Source: Sipunculus nudus
Lineage: Eukaryota > Annelida > Sipuncula > Golfingiida > Sipunculidae
Length of the DNA stretch: 64,000 nt
Assembly: GCA_026874595.1 (NCBI GenBank)
Contig: CM049311.1
Coordinates: 62,271,453-62,335,452, forward strand
Reading direction: 5' to 3'
The notes under the pieces: model-generated
The model's input: only the letters and a program-made list of their open reading frames with translations
The model's database searches: none
Told to the model about the DNA's origin: nothing
Made by a program: the position numbers and the translations under genes
In this document: positions 33,049-44,560 of the stretch, in pieces
How positions within the stretch are numbered: the first letter of the stretch is position 1
Layout of the letters: each line of letters opens with the position of its first letter

Positions 33049-34110
33049 TTTTTAGAGAACCTGTGAGCTTATGCGATGGTGCGGCGGCGTCCGTCGTGTG
33101 TCATGCGTCGTACGTCATGCGTCGTGCGTCCTCTGTACGTTAACCATAGCTATCTCAAAAACGGCAGGAGCTAGTATCACCAAATATTTTGCAAATTATC
33201 AGTCATCTAAAAAACTATATAGAATTTTGTTTATTTTTTTTTTCTAACTGCATTTCTTAGATTTTATAGGGAAAAAGCTACAAAAGCTTTAAAAATCTTC
33301 TCCGAAACTGTCCAGCCAAATTGTTCAATATTTCACAGAAATTATCCTTGAGACAATCTTTCTCAAGTTTGTTTGAATGGTTCCAGTTCAGCGATGTTTG
33401 GCCGAGTTACAGGAGGTTGAACTTTGTTACCTGTGCAAAAAAGCATATTAAAATTTAAATCTCAGAAACGGCTGGAGCTATCATCACCAAATTTTATGCT
33501 AATGTTGGTCACATAAGTCATATCTGAAATTGAGGTATTGGTGGCGCCACCTGCATCGTCCTTTTTTGTACAGGGTCATCAGTGCCTGTATCACACTGAG
33601 GGCTAGAAAAATCTTCTTCTCTGAAACCATATGGCCAAAATGTTTAATATCGCACAGAAATGATCCTAGGGTAGTGCTTTCTGAAGTTTGTTCAAATGGT
33701 CACTTTTCAGTGACTTTTGGCTAAGTTATGGGAAGCTGAATTTAGTCATATGCCATAACAGCCCATATTAGCTCAGTGGCTACAAAGATCTTCTTCTCAA
33801 AAACCACTGGGCCAAATTCTTAAATCTCACACATTAATTATCCTCAGATGTTGATAATTCAAGTTTGTTCAAATGGTTTTGGTTCAGTGCTTTTTGGCTG
33901 AGTTACGGGAAGCTGAACTTGGCCAGTTTGCTGTATCTTCCTATATGAGTTATAAACCTGCAAAACGTTTTTCGACATGCCACTGAAGCCAGTTTGTTAA
34001 ATATTTTACAAGAATAATCCCTACAATTATTCTTATAATAAATGTCATTAATGGTTCCACATGAATGATTTTTGGCTGAATTATGGAGCTTGAATTGAGT
34101 CATTTTACCA
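33049..34110 (+). mobile_element. Family C element C2
   Basis: Starts TTTTTAGAGAACCTGTGAGC and matches C1 through 'gaaactgtccagccaaatt', 'tcaagtttgtt.gaatggtt' and 'ggccgagttacaggaggttgaac'. The unit is repeated about four times downstream with growing divergence (near 33360, 33690, 33860 and 34040). A GGTGGCGCCACC palindrome lies at 33540-33551. Early portion is rich in CGTCCGTCG-type repeats. Confidence 0.65.
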
Positions 34111-34606
34111 TATATGTTAGCTGTGTGATGCTGTTACATCTAGCCTGGCACCAGTTTATTAGCATCTATTACATCATGCCACTAGACATTTAGATTTCAG
34201 GTTATCTTTGGTTAATATTGACAAGAAATTTTTTTAAAAGCTTTTAAAAAATTTAGATTAATGATTTAAGTTATTCATCATACCAGGCAATGTTACAATC
34301 ATGGATATTCAGCTCTCTTTGGCTATATAAAGACAACTAAACGTGGATTATAAATTATTGGTATCCCTACTCAACTTAATTAAAAAATTTGCCATCAATG
34401 ATATATGTCTGTATTTTAATTTTGCATTCAGTATGTATCCATAATAATTTTACATATATTCCTGATTTCTTTCTTATAAAAAGTTGGCTGAAAAGCATTT
34501 TGTATCGGGAAAATAAATTTCAAAGTTATTACAAGTAGGGACCACTTTGTGTACAGATGGCAGCACTTGGTTTACCATTGGCAGATTGCCAGTGCCTTGA
34601 TGTTGG

Positions 34607-34640
34607 CCAATAGCCAAGATGATGTCAGCTCTATAAATAG
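34607..34640 (+). promoter_or_regulatory. CCAAT box plus TATA box arrangement
   Basis: CCAAT at 34607-34611 within TTGGCCAATAGCCAA and a consensus TATAAATAG at 34632-34640. Their spacing and order resemble a core promoter with a start near 34665. No gene is recognised downstream; the region may be regulatory or chance. Confidence 0.25.
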
Positions 34641-34682
34641 TTTTGGCACAGTGCAAGTATTGGAAGAAGTGCAGCCAGGTAT

Positions 34683-34841
34683 AGGTCAAGAGTTCACTCA
34701 GTGCAGTAGCTGCATTCTTATTTATAGCTTTGGCAGACTGCCAACTGTGTCAGATTATGCAACAGGTCAAGAGTTCACTCAGTGCAGCTAGGTACAGGTC
34801 AAAAGTTCACTCAGTCTAGCCAGGTGCAGGTCAAGGGTTCA
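34683..34841 (+). repeat. Four DR2-type nuclear receptor motifs in an imperfect tandem
   Basis: AGGTCAAGAGTTCA at 34683-34696 and 34764-34777, AGGTCAAAAGTTCA at 34796-34809, AGGTCAAGGGTTCA at 34828-34841. All fit RGKTCA-N2-RGKTCA. The last three are spaced 32 bp and sit in a repeat ending CACTCAGTGCAG. Confidence 0.7.
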
Positions 34842-34949
34842 CTCAGTGCAGTAGCTTGAGACAGCAATTTGTCACAGGTCACTCGGGGGCAACTGCCTTA
34901 CTCACCTAAGCCTTGTCCGCCCAGTGCATCAAACTCTGGGGAAGTTTGA

Positions 34950-35231
34950 TGTATTGGATTGATATTTTTACCTGTCTATGCGTCTTTGATGGTATTCTCA
35001 TTTACAAGACAGGTGGTGCCTCCTACATTGACTTTTGCAGTGTATGCGCCTGCTTATTTCTACAGAGGAATTTTATACATCAGCCTAAAATTGGGCATTT
35101 TATACATATCGGGTAGCTTTATAGTGTACAAAACTGGTGGCGCCACCTACAATAATGTTTGCACAGTGTGTGTCCCTGCTTATTTCATAGGAGGGGTTTG
35201 TTTGACATACTGGTGGTGCCAGCTACAATCA
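34950..35231 (+). mobile_element. Palindrome-bearing fragment preceding H5
   Basis: Contains GGTGGTGCCTCC, GGTGGCGCCACC (about 35138-35149) and GGTGGTGCCAGC with H-like module text between. It ends at the exact 5' end of H5, which appears to have inserted into it. Old relative of the H core. Confidence 0.5.
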
Positions 35232-36751
35232 TTGTATCCGCCAAAACAGTTTTGTGGATACTATGTTTTCAGTCGGACGCCGACGCTGCGGCCATTGCCG
35301 TATAGGTTTTCGGAAAACTCCTTCATAACCACTGGGCAGAATTTTTTAAAATTCGGAATTATGATCGATCACATGTGAACTGCTGCGCCCTCATTTTTTG
35401 GTTGACCTCTGACCTTTTCTCTCTGCCCAGCGTCCATTTGTGTGTCTGTTTCCACACATAAACCCGCATATCTCGGGAACCGTTTGACCGATAAGGCTAA
35501 AGATTTTGCACAAATGTAGCCCTTGGAAAGCTTTATAACATACACTAAAAATGGTGGCGCCACCTGCAACCATTTTTGCACTGCATCCATCTGTTCATCA
35601 GCCTTGGGATAAAAACACTCATATCTCTGTATTGGTTGGACTTATTCACCTGAAATTTTGCATGTGTATACATTCTGGACAGCTATCTTGATTTTATGAC
35701 AGGTGGCGCCACCTACATTCATGTTTAAGCTGCAGACACCCAAGCTCATATCTCGGGAACCATTTGACCAGTTGGGCCAAAATTTTGCATGTGTATAGAT
35801 CTCCCATAGCTCTTTATCATATGCAAAACTGGTGGTGCCACCTGCCACAATTTTTGCACAGCGTCCATCTGTTCATCTGCCTTGGGATAAAATCACTCAT
35901 ATCTCGGCAGTGGTTTGACTTATCCATCTGATATTTTGCAGGTTTATACATCCTTGACAGCTTTCTTGATTTTATGACAGGAGGCGCCACCTACATTCAC
36001 GTTTAAGCTGCAGACATCCAAGCTCATATCTCGGGAACCATTTGACCAGTTAGGCCAAAATTTTGCATGTGTATAGATCTCCCATAGCTCTATCAAATGC
36101 AAAATTGGTGGTGCCACCTGCCACTTTTTTTGCACAGCGTCCATCTGTTCATCTGCCTTGGGATAAAATCACTCATGTCTCGGCAGTGGTTTGACATACC
36201 CCCCTGAAATTTTGCATGTGTATAGATCTCACATAGCTCTTAATCATACACAAAATTGGTGGTGCCATCTGCCACCGTTTTTGCACAGCGTCCGTCTGTT
36301 TGTCTTCCGTGGGCTAAAATCACTCATATCTCAGTAGTGGTTTGACTTATCCACCTGAAATTTTGCAGGTTTATACATCTTGGATAGCTTTCTGGATTTT
36401 TTGGCAGGTGGCGCCACCTACATTTATGTATATGCTGCAGACATTCAGGCTTATATTTCAGGACTGGTTTGACTTATTCCCCTGAAATTTTGCATGTGTA
36501 TAGATCTCATATATCTGCATTGGTTGGACTCTACACCTGAAATTTTGCATGTGTATACATCCTGGACAGCTTTCTTGATATTATGACAGGTGGCGCCACC
36601 TACATACACATTTCGGCTGCAGACATCCAGGCTATTATGCAACACATCTCACTCTTATTTCCCCTTGCCACTCAATCTATTCCTCACTTCACCTTTCCCA
36701 CTCTGATTTTAGCAGATACAGGTAGATGCTTGTTGACTACCCATATTCTAG
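35232..36751 (+). mobile_element. Family H element H5
   Basis: Both ends are present: TTGTATCCGCCAAAACAG with TTTTGTGGATAC at the 5' end, and GTTGACTACCCATATTCTAG at the 3' end, flanked by A and TTTT. Core palindromes near 35554, 35702, 35829, 35984, 36108, 36407 and 36589 alternate in spacing as in H4, several mutated to GGTGGTGCCACC. Confidence 0.85.
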
Positions 36752-38910
36752 TTTTGTGTTGTGTGCACCCATGCCAGAATTGCAGCAGTGATGTATGCTT
36801 AATTGTTTCTTGTTCTAAGTGTTTAGTACTTGCATTGTTCATATACATGTTACACATGTTCTTGAAAAGTAATGGTCCAGCATTGAAGCATTATACCTGG
36901 TGTTATCTCATTGCACAGGTTCGCATTAGGCCTGTAGGCCTTGATTAGACAAATCTTATGCATGACGGGGGGTTTTGGGGGTCGAGACCTTCCCTGCTCT
37001 TAACCAACGACTTTTTTTAGACATTTTTTTATGCATGACACCCGTTAAACCCTCCCTGCAAAAAATCCTGGATCCGCGCGTGGGTGCAGGCTTTCCCGCG
37101 CATAAATCTGTGCCACATTTAAAACTTAATAACCGGGCCGTGAAACGGACTGTGAATCTGGGGAGGGTTAGAAGTATTTCTACCCCATTGGTAACACATC
37201 TGCATGGTCAATTTAAAACACGAAAGGCCTTTGATTTAACCAATAATGCATGTACACTCATCCCTTTAACGCTCCACTAATGTCTTTATACGCAGAAAAC
37301 ATGGACATGTGTGACCCATAGTGAAGATACAGATTTAGAAGAATTTTCACATTTTTTTGGCGGTTAAGAGGTGGCAGATGAACGAGAGTACCGTGCAGCG
37401 GCTTACTAGCCTCATTGCCGCCCGGGGCGGTCTTAGAAATTACCGCCCCTCTTACAAAGCATCACAAAACTGGACAACACATTGAAACATATCATGTCAA
37501 ATTTCCTTGTGATATAGGCTTTTAGTTGATTACGACTCAATTATATGGATTAATTCCTTCGTTACACATAAAAGAGCTGTAATCTTTTTGCTAATGTAAA
37601 TCAAACTTCAAACAAGTAAATTTCATTGTGAAGTGAGCAGAGAAGAATTGTTACTAGAAAAATTCCAATTGTAATTGTAACTTTTCGATTTGTAACTAAA
37701 AAATACACTGTAATTACACACATTATAATGTGGTAACTTAATTTTTCATGTAACCACGAGTAGCATAAACTCAACATGAAAAAAAAACTTCATTTGGTGA
37801 GTGTTATTCAATTCTCAACACATAAATAACTTGTCACATCTTTAATTCCACCTCTTGTAATCGCATTTGACAGTACCTATAGCAGAGCTCGGTAATATGC
37901 ATGGTACTGCAGCAAGCAAGCTATTTATACTTTAATCCTTTACTCTAAACGCGTAATTTCATGAGTTATTTGTAACAGGGCATGTTTAATATTTTCAGAT
38001 ATAAAAAAATGTTTGGTTAAGCTGTAACATTTTGTTTAATTTCAATATCCTCAAAGTTTAAGGCATGCTATAATTCAAGGCCACATTTAATTTTAGAATT
38101 AGTGATTATATTTCTGCACTTTGCGAGGTTTTATTTATGAACTTATGGTTATTTGTCATTCAGTAAAATATTTGAATATATTTCAAGTAATTATATCGTT
38201 GAAATATTTATCATATATTCACTTGAAATAATTTTTCACAACATACAACAATTGTCGGTAGGTAGTGGATCATTTAACAATTAATAAAAGTAAAGTAAAT
38301 GTATCTTTATTTCAGTTTTGAAAGCTAAAAAGTAATACTGAGTTAGGTAGTACTCAACATATTCATGATAGAGTAAACGTTTATATTTTAACGAGACTGC
38401 CATAAGAGTAAGGAGAATCCTAAAGGGCATTTAAGGTTGAATTTTGGATATTCAAGAGTGAATTTTTTATACATTCCAAGGAAAGAGCAACAGAATTCGT
38501 CATAATATTTTCCGCTCAATGTGTAAGACAGACACCCCACCTCTACTACCAGGGGCCATAGGTACCTGGCAGGGTTTCTCTGGTTCGCATATCATTTAGT
38601 CGGTTCCACTGTTCAGTTTATAAACTCATGTCACTTCATAACACTAATTCCCCGGAATGTGCCCCCCCCCTAGTACGCCACTGAGGGTGGGCATTATTAC
38701 GCATTCATTACTCAGCATCGGCGCTTTAGCGTCTGGATGGTTGGAGAGGGAACATTGAGAAATTCAGGTTCGTGCTTGTACATCCGAAATAGTATGCTGA
38801 ATAAAAAAAAAGAAAAAAGAGACTGAAAAGGGAGCACGATAAAGTGAATGGAAGAGGGGGGGGGAAGGGGTAGAGAAGAAGAAAAAAAAAGAGAAAATAA
38901 TATAAAACAA
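36752..38910. other. Unassigned AT-rich DNA
   Basis: No exon with convincing splice sites. Short phrases (37060-37085 'atcctggatccgcgcg' and 38660-38690) look like edges of dispersed repeats. GA- and A-rich simple sequence at 38810-38900. Confidence 0.45.
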
Positions 38911-39815
38911 GAAACCCATAAGTTATGACGCTCAGATTACTAGCATGAAATTTTATCCTAATACGTAAAACAGGAATTTTATCTTTTGAAAACTAAATTG
39001 ATATTAATTCTGATATGTGATCTTGACCTTTTCACACCAAAGACAGTGTTCTTCCTTAAGTGGTTGGCCACACGCATATGTTAAGGATTAATCCAATCAT
39101 GACTGGTCTATACGGGTTGTACAAGAGATCAAGGTCAAAGTCACTTTTGAAAACTAGGTTTTAAAATTTTGTCCATAAAACTCGAGGATAAAATACAAGT
39201 AAACACTTTCATTAGAAACCCTAAAGATAAACTATATGGTTCAGCCGATTTTGTCAAGGTCAATATCACCACTTTATACCGTGTCATATAGCATTTTGAA
39301 AACAACTTGTGTGCCAATTATGCAAGGAAAATATTCAGCACTTCAGTAGTTATAGGATTCACAATTATACTAGATTTCCACAGCTTTGACCTTGAAGAGT
39401 AAGCTAAAGCTCTCCAGATTTAAAACTCCTGCAAGAATATGGCTTAGACAACTGGTGTGTCAAATTTGAATAAAAAAAAATATGCAGTACTTCAAAATTG
39501 AGGGGACACAACAGGCATTTTTCTGCAAATTTGACCTTTAAGATCAAGGTCAAGGTCGCCAATTTTGAGCTCGTCCGAGAACATGGTGAAAAACTCGAGT
39601 GTCAAGTTTCAAGATTAAATATGCAGTGCTCCAAAAGTTATTGAAGTTATAGTAATCCTTCAGTTCCGCAGATTTGAACTTAAGGATCGAAGTCAAGGTA
39701 ACCAAGTCCAAACCCATCTCTGAAAATGGCGGAAACGACTGGTTTGTCAAATTTAAGGGGAAAAGCCTCAGTACTTTAAAAATAGAGTAAAATATGTGTT
39801 GATAATAGAATAAAT
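38911..39815. repeat. Dispersed repeat G: diverged ~165-bp modules
   Basis: At least four modules carrying phrases like 'tttgacctt.aagatcaaggtcaagg', 'ctggt.tgtcaaattt' and 'aatatgcagtactt.aaaa' between about 39020 and 39790. GGTCA half-sites recur. It may be an old element core. Ends not defined. Confidence 0.5.
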
Positions 39816-40350
39816 ACACGTGACGCTGTATCAGTCTTCAGGAACTGATATAACTAGTCGTGAACAATAAATATCAAAATGGAACACGGTCTCGAAATGG
39901 GGAAAAAATCAAACAAATACAATTGGCGCCATCAGTCTTAAGTAGCTAATGAAACTGTCCATGTACGCTCTTTACACAGCGCTTTACCAATAGGCCAACT
40001 ACCAATATCGTAAGCGCTGTTTGTTATGACGCTGTATCCTAAATCTCTACACCAGAGGGGAGCACTGTTTTTGGTCCAATCACGTGAGACCCTGTGCTGA
40101 AGACAACACGGTTTACCAGCCAAGCGAGGAATACACGGAGCCAATGTTCATATCGTTTTGAGTGACAGCTCATCGCCCCGACGACCGTTTGAATAGGCCA
40201 CAGGCTCAGAAAGAATTGTCCGCACGTGGTTTCTGGGCGCAGAATGATGCCTGTCCAGTGTTTGTTGACTTGCATTTGGTTAGCTGCTCATCAGCCGACG
40301 GGCCCATGTGCACCACCTAGTGTTTAAAGGCATCATTAACGGTCAAAGCA
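39816..40350. other. Intergenic DNA
   Basis: CCAATCACGTGA at 40075-40086 combines a CCAAT box and a CACGTG E-box, but no adjacent exon can be supported. Confidence 0.35.
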
Positions 40351-40400
40351 GGCAGCGCGAAAATCTGTAGCTTCTTTAGAAGCGCAAGATTTCCGCTGCC
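40351..40400. repeat. 50-nt imperfect hairpin
   Basis: GGCAGCG (40351-40357) pairs with CGCTGCC (40394-40400), GAAAATCT with AGATTTC, and GCTTCT with AGAAGC around a two-base loop. Not the histone 3' stem-loop. Function unknown. Confidence 0.6.
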
Positions 40401-40526
40401 TCGGGAGCGTACTGTCAATGACCAATAAGCTAAGCAAATTCATGACATTTTTATGCATTAATTGAGACACTTGAAGAATTGAGGAGAGGAAGCAAACTTA
40501 ATTGTGTGGGTGGGTGGTGTGTGTGT

Positions 40527-40558
40527 GGGGGGGGGGGGGGGGGGGTGGGGTGGGGGGG
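40527..40558. repeat. Poly(G) tract
   Basis: Long G runs interrupted by single T residues, preceded by (GT)n/(GGGT)n. Confidence 0.85.
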
Positions 40559-41280
40559 TTAGCGCTGTTGAAATAAGCGTGATTACCCTGAAACTGAACA
40601 TAATTAATGTAAATGTTCATTAAAAAAATCAGTTTGTATACAGGTGAGTTTGTTGGAGGTCCTGCATTGCGAGGAAAATATTAACTAAAAATCGATTTTT
40701 GTTTAGAAATAGTAATTTTCGGCGATTTTAAGAAAAAATACCAGCAAATAAAAATAAAAATGTCAGTATAATGAATTAAGGAAGTGAATCAGGACTAATT
40801 AAATTCTATAGCAGTGCCCAGATGGCACCATGCATGAATTTTGTCCTCTATTTAACATACACGTGTTTTCCATATGCTTGAGCAGTTAACATCAGAACCT
40901 CGTGTAAAATAATAATGATTGAGATCCTTTTGAAAACATAAATTTAATATAAATATTTAAACAATTTAACAAACAAACTTTTGTCGCTAATATTTGAAAA
41001 TGTACAATCAATATATGGTGATATGGCTTACAAAAAAAAAAGAAATCTTCACCCATCGAGCACCTCACCTATCAGCTCGGAGTAGGCATACGTACTTTTG
41101 GAAAACGAACTTTGCGGATACGCACTACGCCTGCGGACTATGCATGCGGAGTATACGGATGCGCACTTATGGAAAACCACCTTTACTCCTATACAATTAT
41201 TTGGTTCAGTGGCGTCAGTTTATTTTCAAGGGTGGGTGGGGGATAGCTCGCGCGCGGGCGTGGGAGGGAAATCAGTTTTA

Positions 41281-41282
<2 letters not shown>

Positions 41283-41330
<48 letters not shown>
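41283..41330. repeat. (TA)n microsatellite
   Basis: About 24 TA units. A poly(G) run of about 13-15 follows at 41467-41481. Confidence 0.95.
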
Positions 41331-41332
<2 letters not shown>

Positions 41333-42175
41333 TGTCTATGTGACATATCAAGTATATAACCATTTATAATTCTAATTATCAATATATTTCATTACCAAAA
41401 TATAAATATTATTCTCTGAATATCTAGGGGGATGATCAATGCTAAAAAAGAGTGTGTGAGTGTACGTGGGGGGGGGGGGGGATACATATAGGCCTATGTC
41501 CCCCTACATCCACCAATAATTGGGTTTTATGTATTTACATAAGTTATATACCTGAAATGGTCTGTGTTGTAAAAAAACACAGATTTTATACAGAAAAAAA
41601 GCGATAATTTATAGGAATTCGTTACATGTATTTGGCATAACTTATAGGCCTACGATGAAATAGGCCTAATAGTAATACTATAGAAATACAATAAATGTTC
41701 ATGCGAAAAAGGAGAAATAATTAACATATTGTAGCTAGGCCTATATATAAAGGAACATTTTAAAAAGTAATAATTAAGATAAATAACGTTCTTTCATTAC
41801 CAAAAAAAATCTTATGCGAACATAAGACTGCGTCTAGGTTAAAAATGTTTTACAACGATTTTTGGAAAGAGTAACTTGTTATACTACTACTAGTATACAG
41901 TGTACAATCTACTGTTGATGTAGGTGGCCAAGGGCAACTTGGTCCTAACTGGTCCAACCAGTTGTTAGTCTATGGTACCAGTATGAATGGCAGAGGTCAT
42001 TGACGTTGTCCTGCAAGTTTAAACAATTACACTACATTGTTATTTGTATAAACGGCGGGCAGGTCGCACCGTAGTCATGATGTCGTGGTGTTATGGTCAC
42101 GATGTCGTGATGCCGTCTTGCAGCGCCACCATGCGGCATTTTATTTTGTCATGTACTGTAAACAATCGACAGAGG

Positions 42176-42237
42176 GCGTGGGCGTAGTAATGATGGCGAC
42201 CCACTGAGCATAACAGTAGCCTGGCCAGCGCCCACGC
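42176..42237. promoter_or_regulatory. Pair of EGR-type sites upstream of a candidate exon
   Basis: GCGTGGGCG occurs at 42176-42184 on the + strand and at 42229-42237 on the - strand. This is the exact Zif268/EGR1 consensus. The stretch 42055-42245 is GC-richer than its surroundings and lacks a TATA box, as in many housekeeping promoters. A short upstream frame with a strong start context (GCCACCATGC) begins at 42130. Confidence 0.45.
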
Positions 42238-42249
42238 AACCGTGACAGA

Positions 42250-42309
42250 ATGATGTGCAACAAAATGATGGTGGACCAACGATTTGAAGATTATTTTACC
42301 ATCTACCAG
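42250..42309 (+). CDS. Candidate first coding exon of an unidentified gene
   Basis: From ATG at 42250 the frame reads MMCNKMMVDQRFEDYFTIYQ and ends CAG before GTAACC, a phase 0 donor. An in-frame stop lies upstream at 42217. A later in-frame ATG (42265 or 42268) could be the start. The peptide looks protein-like but I do not recognise it, and no following exon was identified in the window. It lies just after the EGR pair. Confidence 0.35.
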
Positions 42310-43077
42310 GTAACCGAAATTATAATATTAATTCCCGTTCACTAACATCAGCCGTCAGTGAACACCTAACTTGTTCAACAAGTTTCTTCGTCAGAGATGT
42401 CCCAGTTTGACAGGTCACCTGTTCTGAATATGTCAACTGACCTGATTGAGCGATAATAACCCCTATTGAATCGATTAAAATGTGTTAATCAGGTTAACCT
42501 GGTCAAATGGTATTTAAAGGTCAATTTCTGTGAGTAGTAATTGATTTTTCCTCAATCATCTGTGGCAATGACAATAACATCGAATAAAAAACCTAATTCA
42601 GTAACTCATACTAACAACTCGATGATTAAATAATTGCCAATAATATATATCCAGTCTGTTTAAATGATAAAATGTAATCATTAAATAATTACTTAGATTA
42701 AACAAAAGGACTTACTGGATGAGTGCCCCTGGATGGAACATGTATGACCTGAAAACTATAACACTATAGGTATATCAGTGAAAATTTCAAAATTAGAATT
42801 TTCACATGAAAAATATACGGAGCGAATATAGAATACCTCAGGCACCCTGGTTATCAGAACGTCCTGAAGAGGGCGATACATTTGATGGGGATAGAGAGGA
42901 AAAATGGGGTATAGTCTTTTTGGGGTTCATTTTAAATAATAGAAGAGTTGTGATGTGACTTGTAACATCTGAGTATCTGACTGTTAGGTATGTCTTGTAC
43001 CTATCTGATGTCCGGTACTGTTCGATCTGGAAGAGACAGAGATATATGTGATTATTATACATGACATTCAATGAACA
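42310..43077. other. Possible intron/intergenic DNA, nothing recognised
   Basis: AT-rich sequence without a supported feature. Confidence 0.35.
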
Positions 43078-43150
43078 TATCCATGAGCAAGACTCGAACC
43101 AGCAACCGTCTGCAGAGAAGTCCTGAGCTCTACCACTGAGCTATGAAGAC
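43078..43150 (-). pseudogene. tRNA-like remnant (pseudo-tRNA or SINE head)
   Basis: The minus strand has an A-box-like TAGCTCAGTGGTAGAGC (43127-43143) and a B box GGTTCGAGTC (43091-43100) at normal spacing. A D-arm can form (GCTC/GAGC). Acceptor and anticodon stems pair poorly and no anticodon is assigned, so it is unlikely to be a working tRNA. Confidence 0.5.
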
Positions 43151-43440
43151 TTGTTGAATGTTTTCGGAAAATGGGGGTATTTAAGTTTAGACAAAAGATG
43201 TTTATGCGTTAATGAGCATGATCACGTGAGTTGGTCTCGTTGTCAAAGTGTTGGGGGAACCCAAGTTGTGATGACGTCATTTATAGTGGGCGAAATCATC
43301 CTTAGACCAAATCGTCAATTCATATGTTTGACATGAAAATGTGTAGTAGGCCTAATAAGACGAGGTGCCAAATAGATATGAAAGTGAAAATGGAAACAAT
43401 GATGTAAAATGATGAATGATATAGAATGTGAAATAATGAT

Positions 43441-43945
43441 GGGGGGAGACCCCCATAAACCCCCCTGTATTAGGTAGAATGATTATAATGAATGATAAAT
43501 AATGAGGAATAATTGGAGGGAGACCCCCCAAACCCCCCTGTATAAGGTAGAATGATAGGAATGAATGATAAATAATGAGGAATAATTGGGGGGAGACCCC
43601 CAAACCCCCCTGTATTAGGTAGAATGATAATAATGAATGAGAAATAAAGTGGAATAATGATGGGGGGAGACCCCCCAAACCCCCCTGTAATAGGATAAGA
43701 ATGAATGATAAATAATGAGGAATAATGATAAGAATGAATGATAAATAATGAGGAATAATGATGGGGGGAGACCCCACAAACCCCCCCCCCCCCCCTGTAA
43801 TAGGTAGAATGATAAGAATGAATGATAAATAATGAGGAATAATGATGGGGGGAGACCCCCCAAACCCCCCTGTAATAGGTAGAATGGTAAGAATGAATGA
43901 TAAATAATGAGGAATAATTGGGGGGGAGACCCCCCCCCCCCCCAA
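43441..43945. repeat. ~73-bp minisatellite, seven units
   Basis: Each unit starts with a GGGGGGAGACCCCCC-like inverted pair, followed by 'aaacccccctgta.taggtagaatgat' and 'aatgaatgataaataatgaggaataa'. Starts are about 43441, 43516, 43588, 43661, 43762, 43846 and 43919. One unit holds an extra internal 28-bp duplication. Two units have expanded C runs. Confidence 0.9.
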
Positions 43946-44487
43946 CCCCCCCTTGTGGGAGGAATGGATGAGTGATAGATCAATGAATCAGTAGGAAAAG
44001 ATCATGGAGAAATGGCACAGGAACGAAGTGAAGTGTAGCGAGATTGTGAATGGATGAGATTGTGTGAGATGGTGATTCCTGATGACGTAATGGAGAAAGT
44101 AGGGGAAGCCTATGACAACATGGCGGCGTTGGTTTAGGAAAGACGGAAGGGGGTGGAATACAGGATCAAATAATAGAACACTTAGAAGGAATGGACAAAT
44201 AGACAGTTATTAGTGACGGTATGTGTTACTAAATACATACATCTCTTGCAATAGACAGGGTGGGCCAGTTATGTTGGCCGGTTTAGGTGCCTGAGGTATT
44301 CTATATTCGTACCAAATATACTGTAAGTTTTCTCCTATTTTTCAGGATCATATTAATCCTTAAACGATTTTGATATGACTATTAATAGCAAAGTTATGGA
44401 CATTTATTGGTTATGAGATCTATGCTAATTTTGACCCATCTTCCCAGGAAAACCTGTTACCAGCAGGGTGCCTGCAGCATGCTGGCC

Positions 44488-44560
44488 ACACTAATAAGGG
44501 GGCGTGGCCCTTGACTCCATCAGGCTGTCAAACACTAATAAGGGGGTGTGGCCCTACCCC
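44488..44560 (+). repeat. Direct repeat with GC-box-like cores
   Basis: ACACTAATAAGGGGGCGTGG and ACACTAATAAGGGGGTGTGG occur 43 bp apart. GGGGCGTGG resembles a KLF/SP site. Function unknown. Confidence 0.6.

Noticed and set aside
40075-40086. CCAAT/E-box promoter near 40.08 kb
   Set aside because: No exon, start site or conserved frame nearby on either strand supports a promoter.
43352-43945. 197- and 122-codon minus-strand frames rich in GGLGGSPP
   Set aside because: Pure translation of the 73-bp minisatellite; unit length is near a multiple of three in places, keeping the frame open.
44080-44160. CRE-like TGACGTAA and ATGGCGGCG as a gene start
   Set aside because: The frame from that ATG stops after five codons and no donor follows; YY1-like ATGGCGG alone is not enough.
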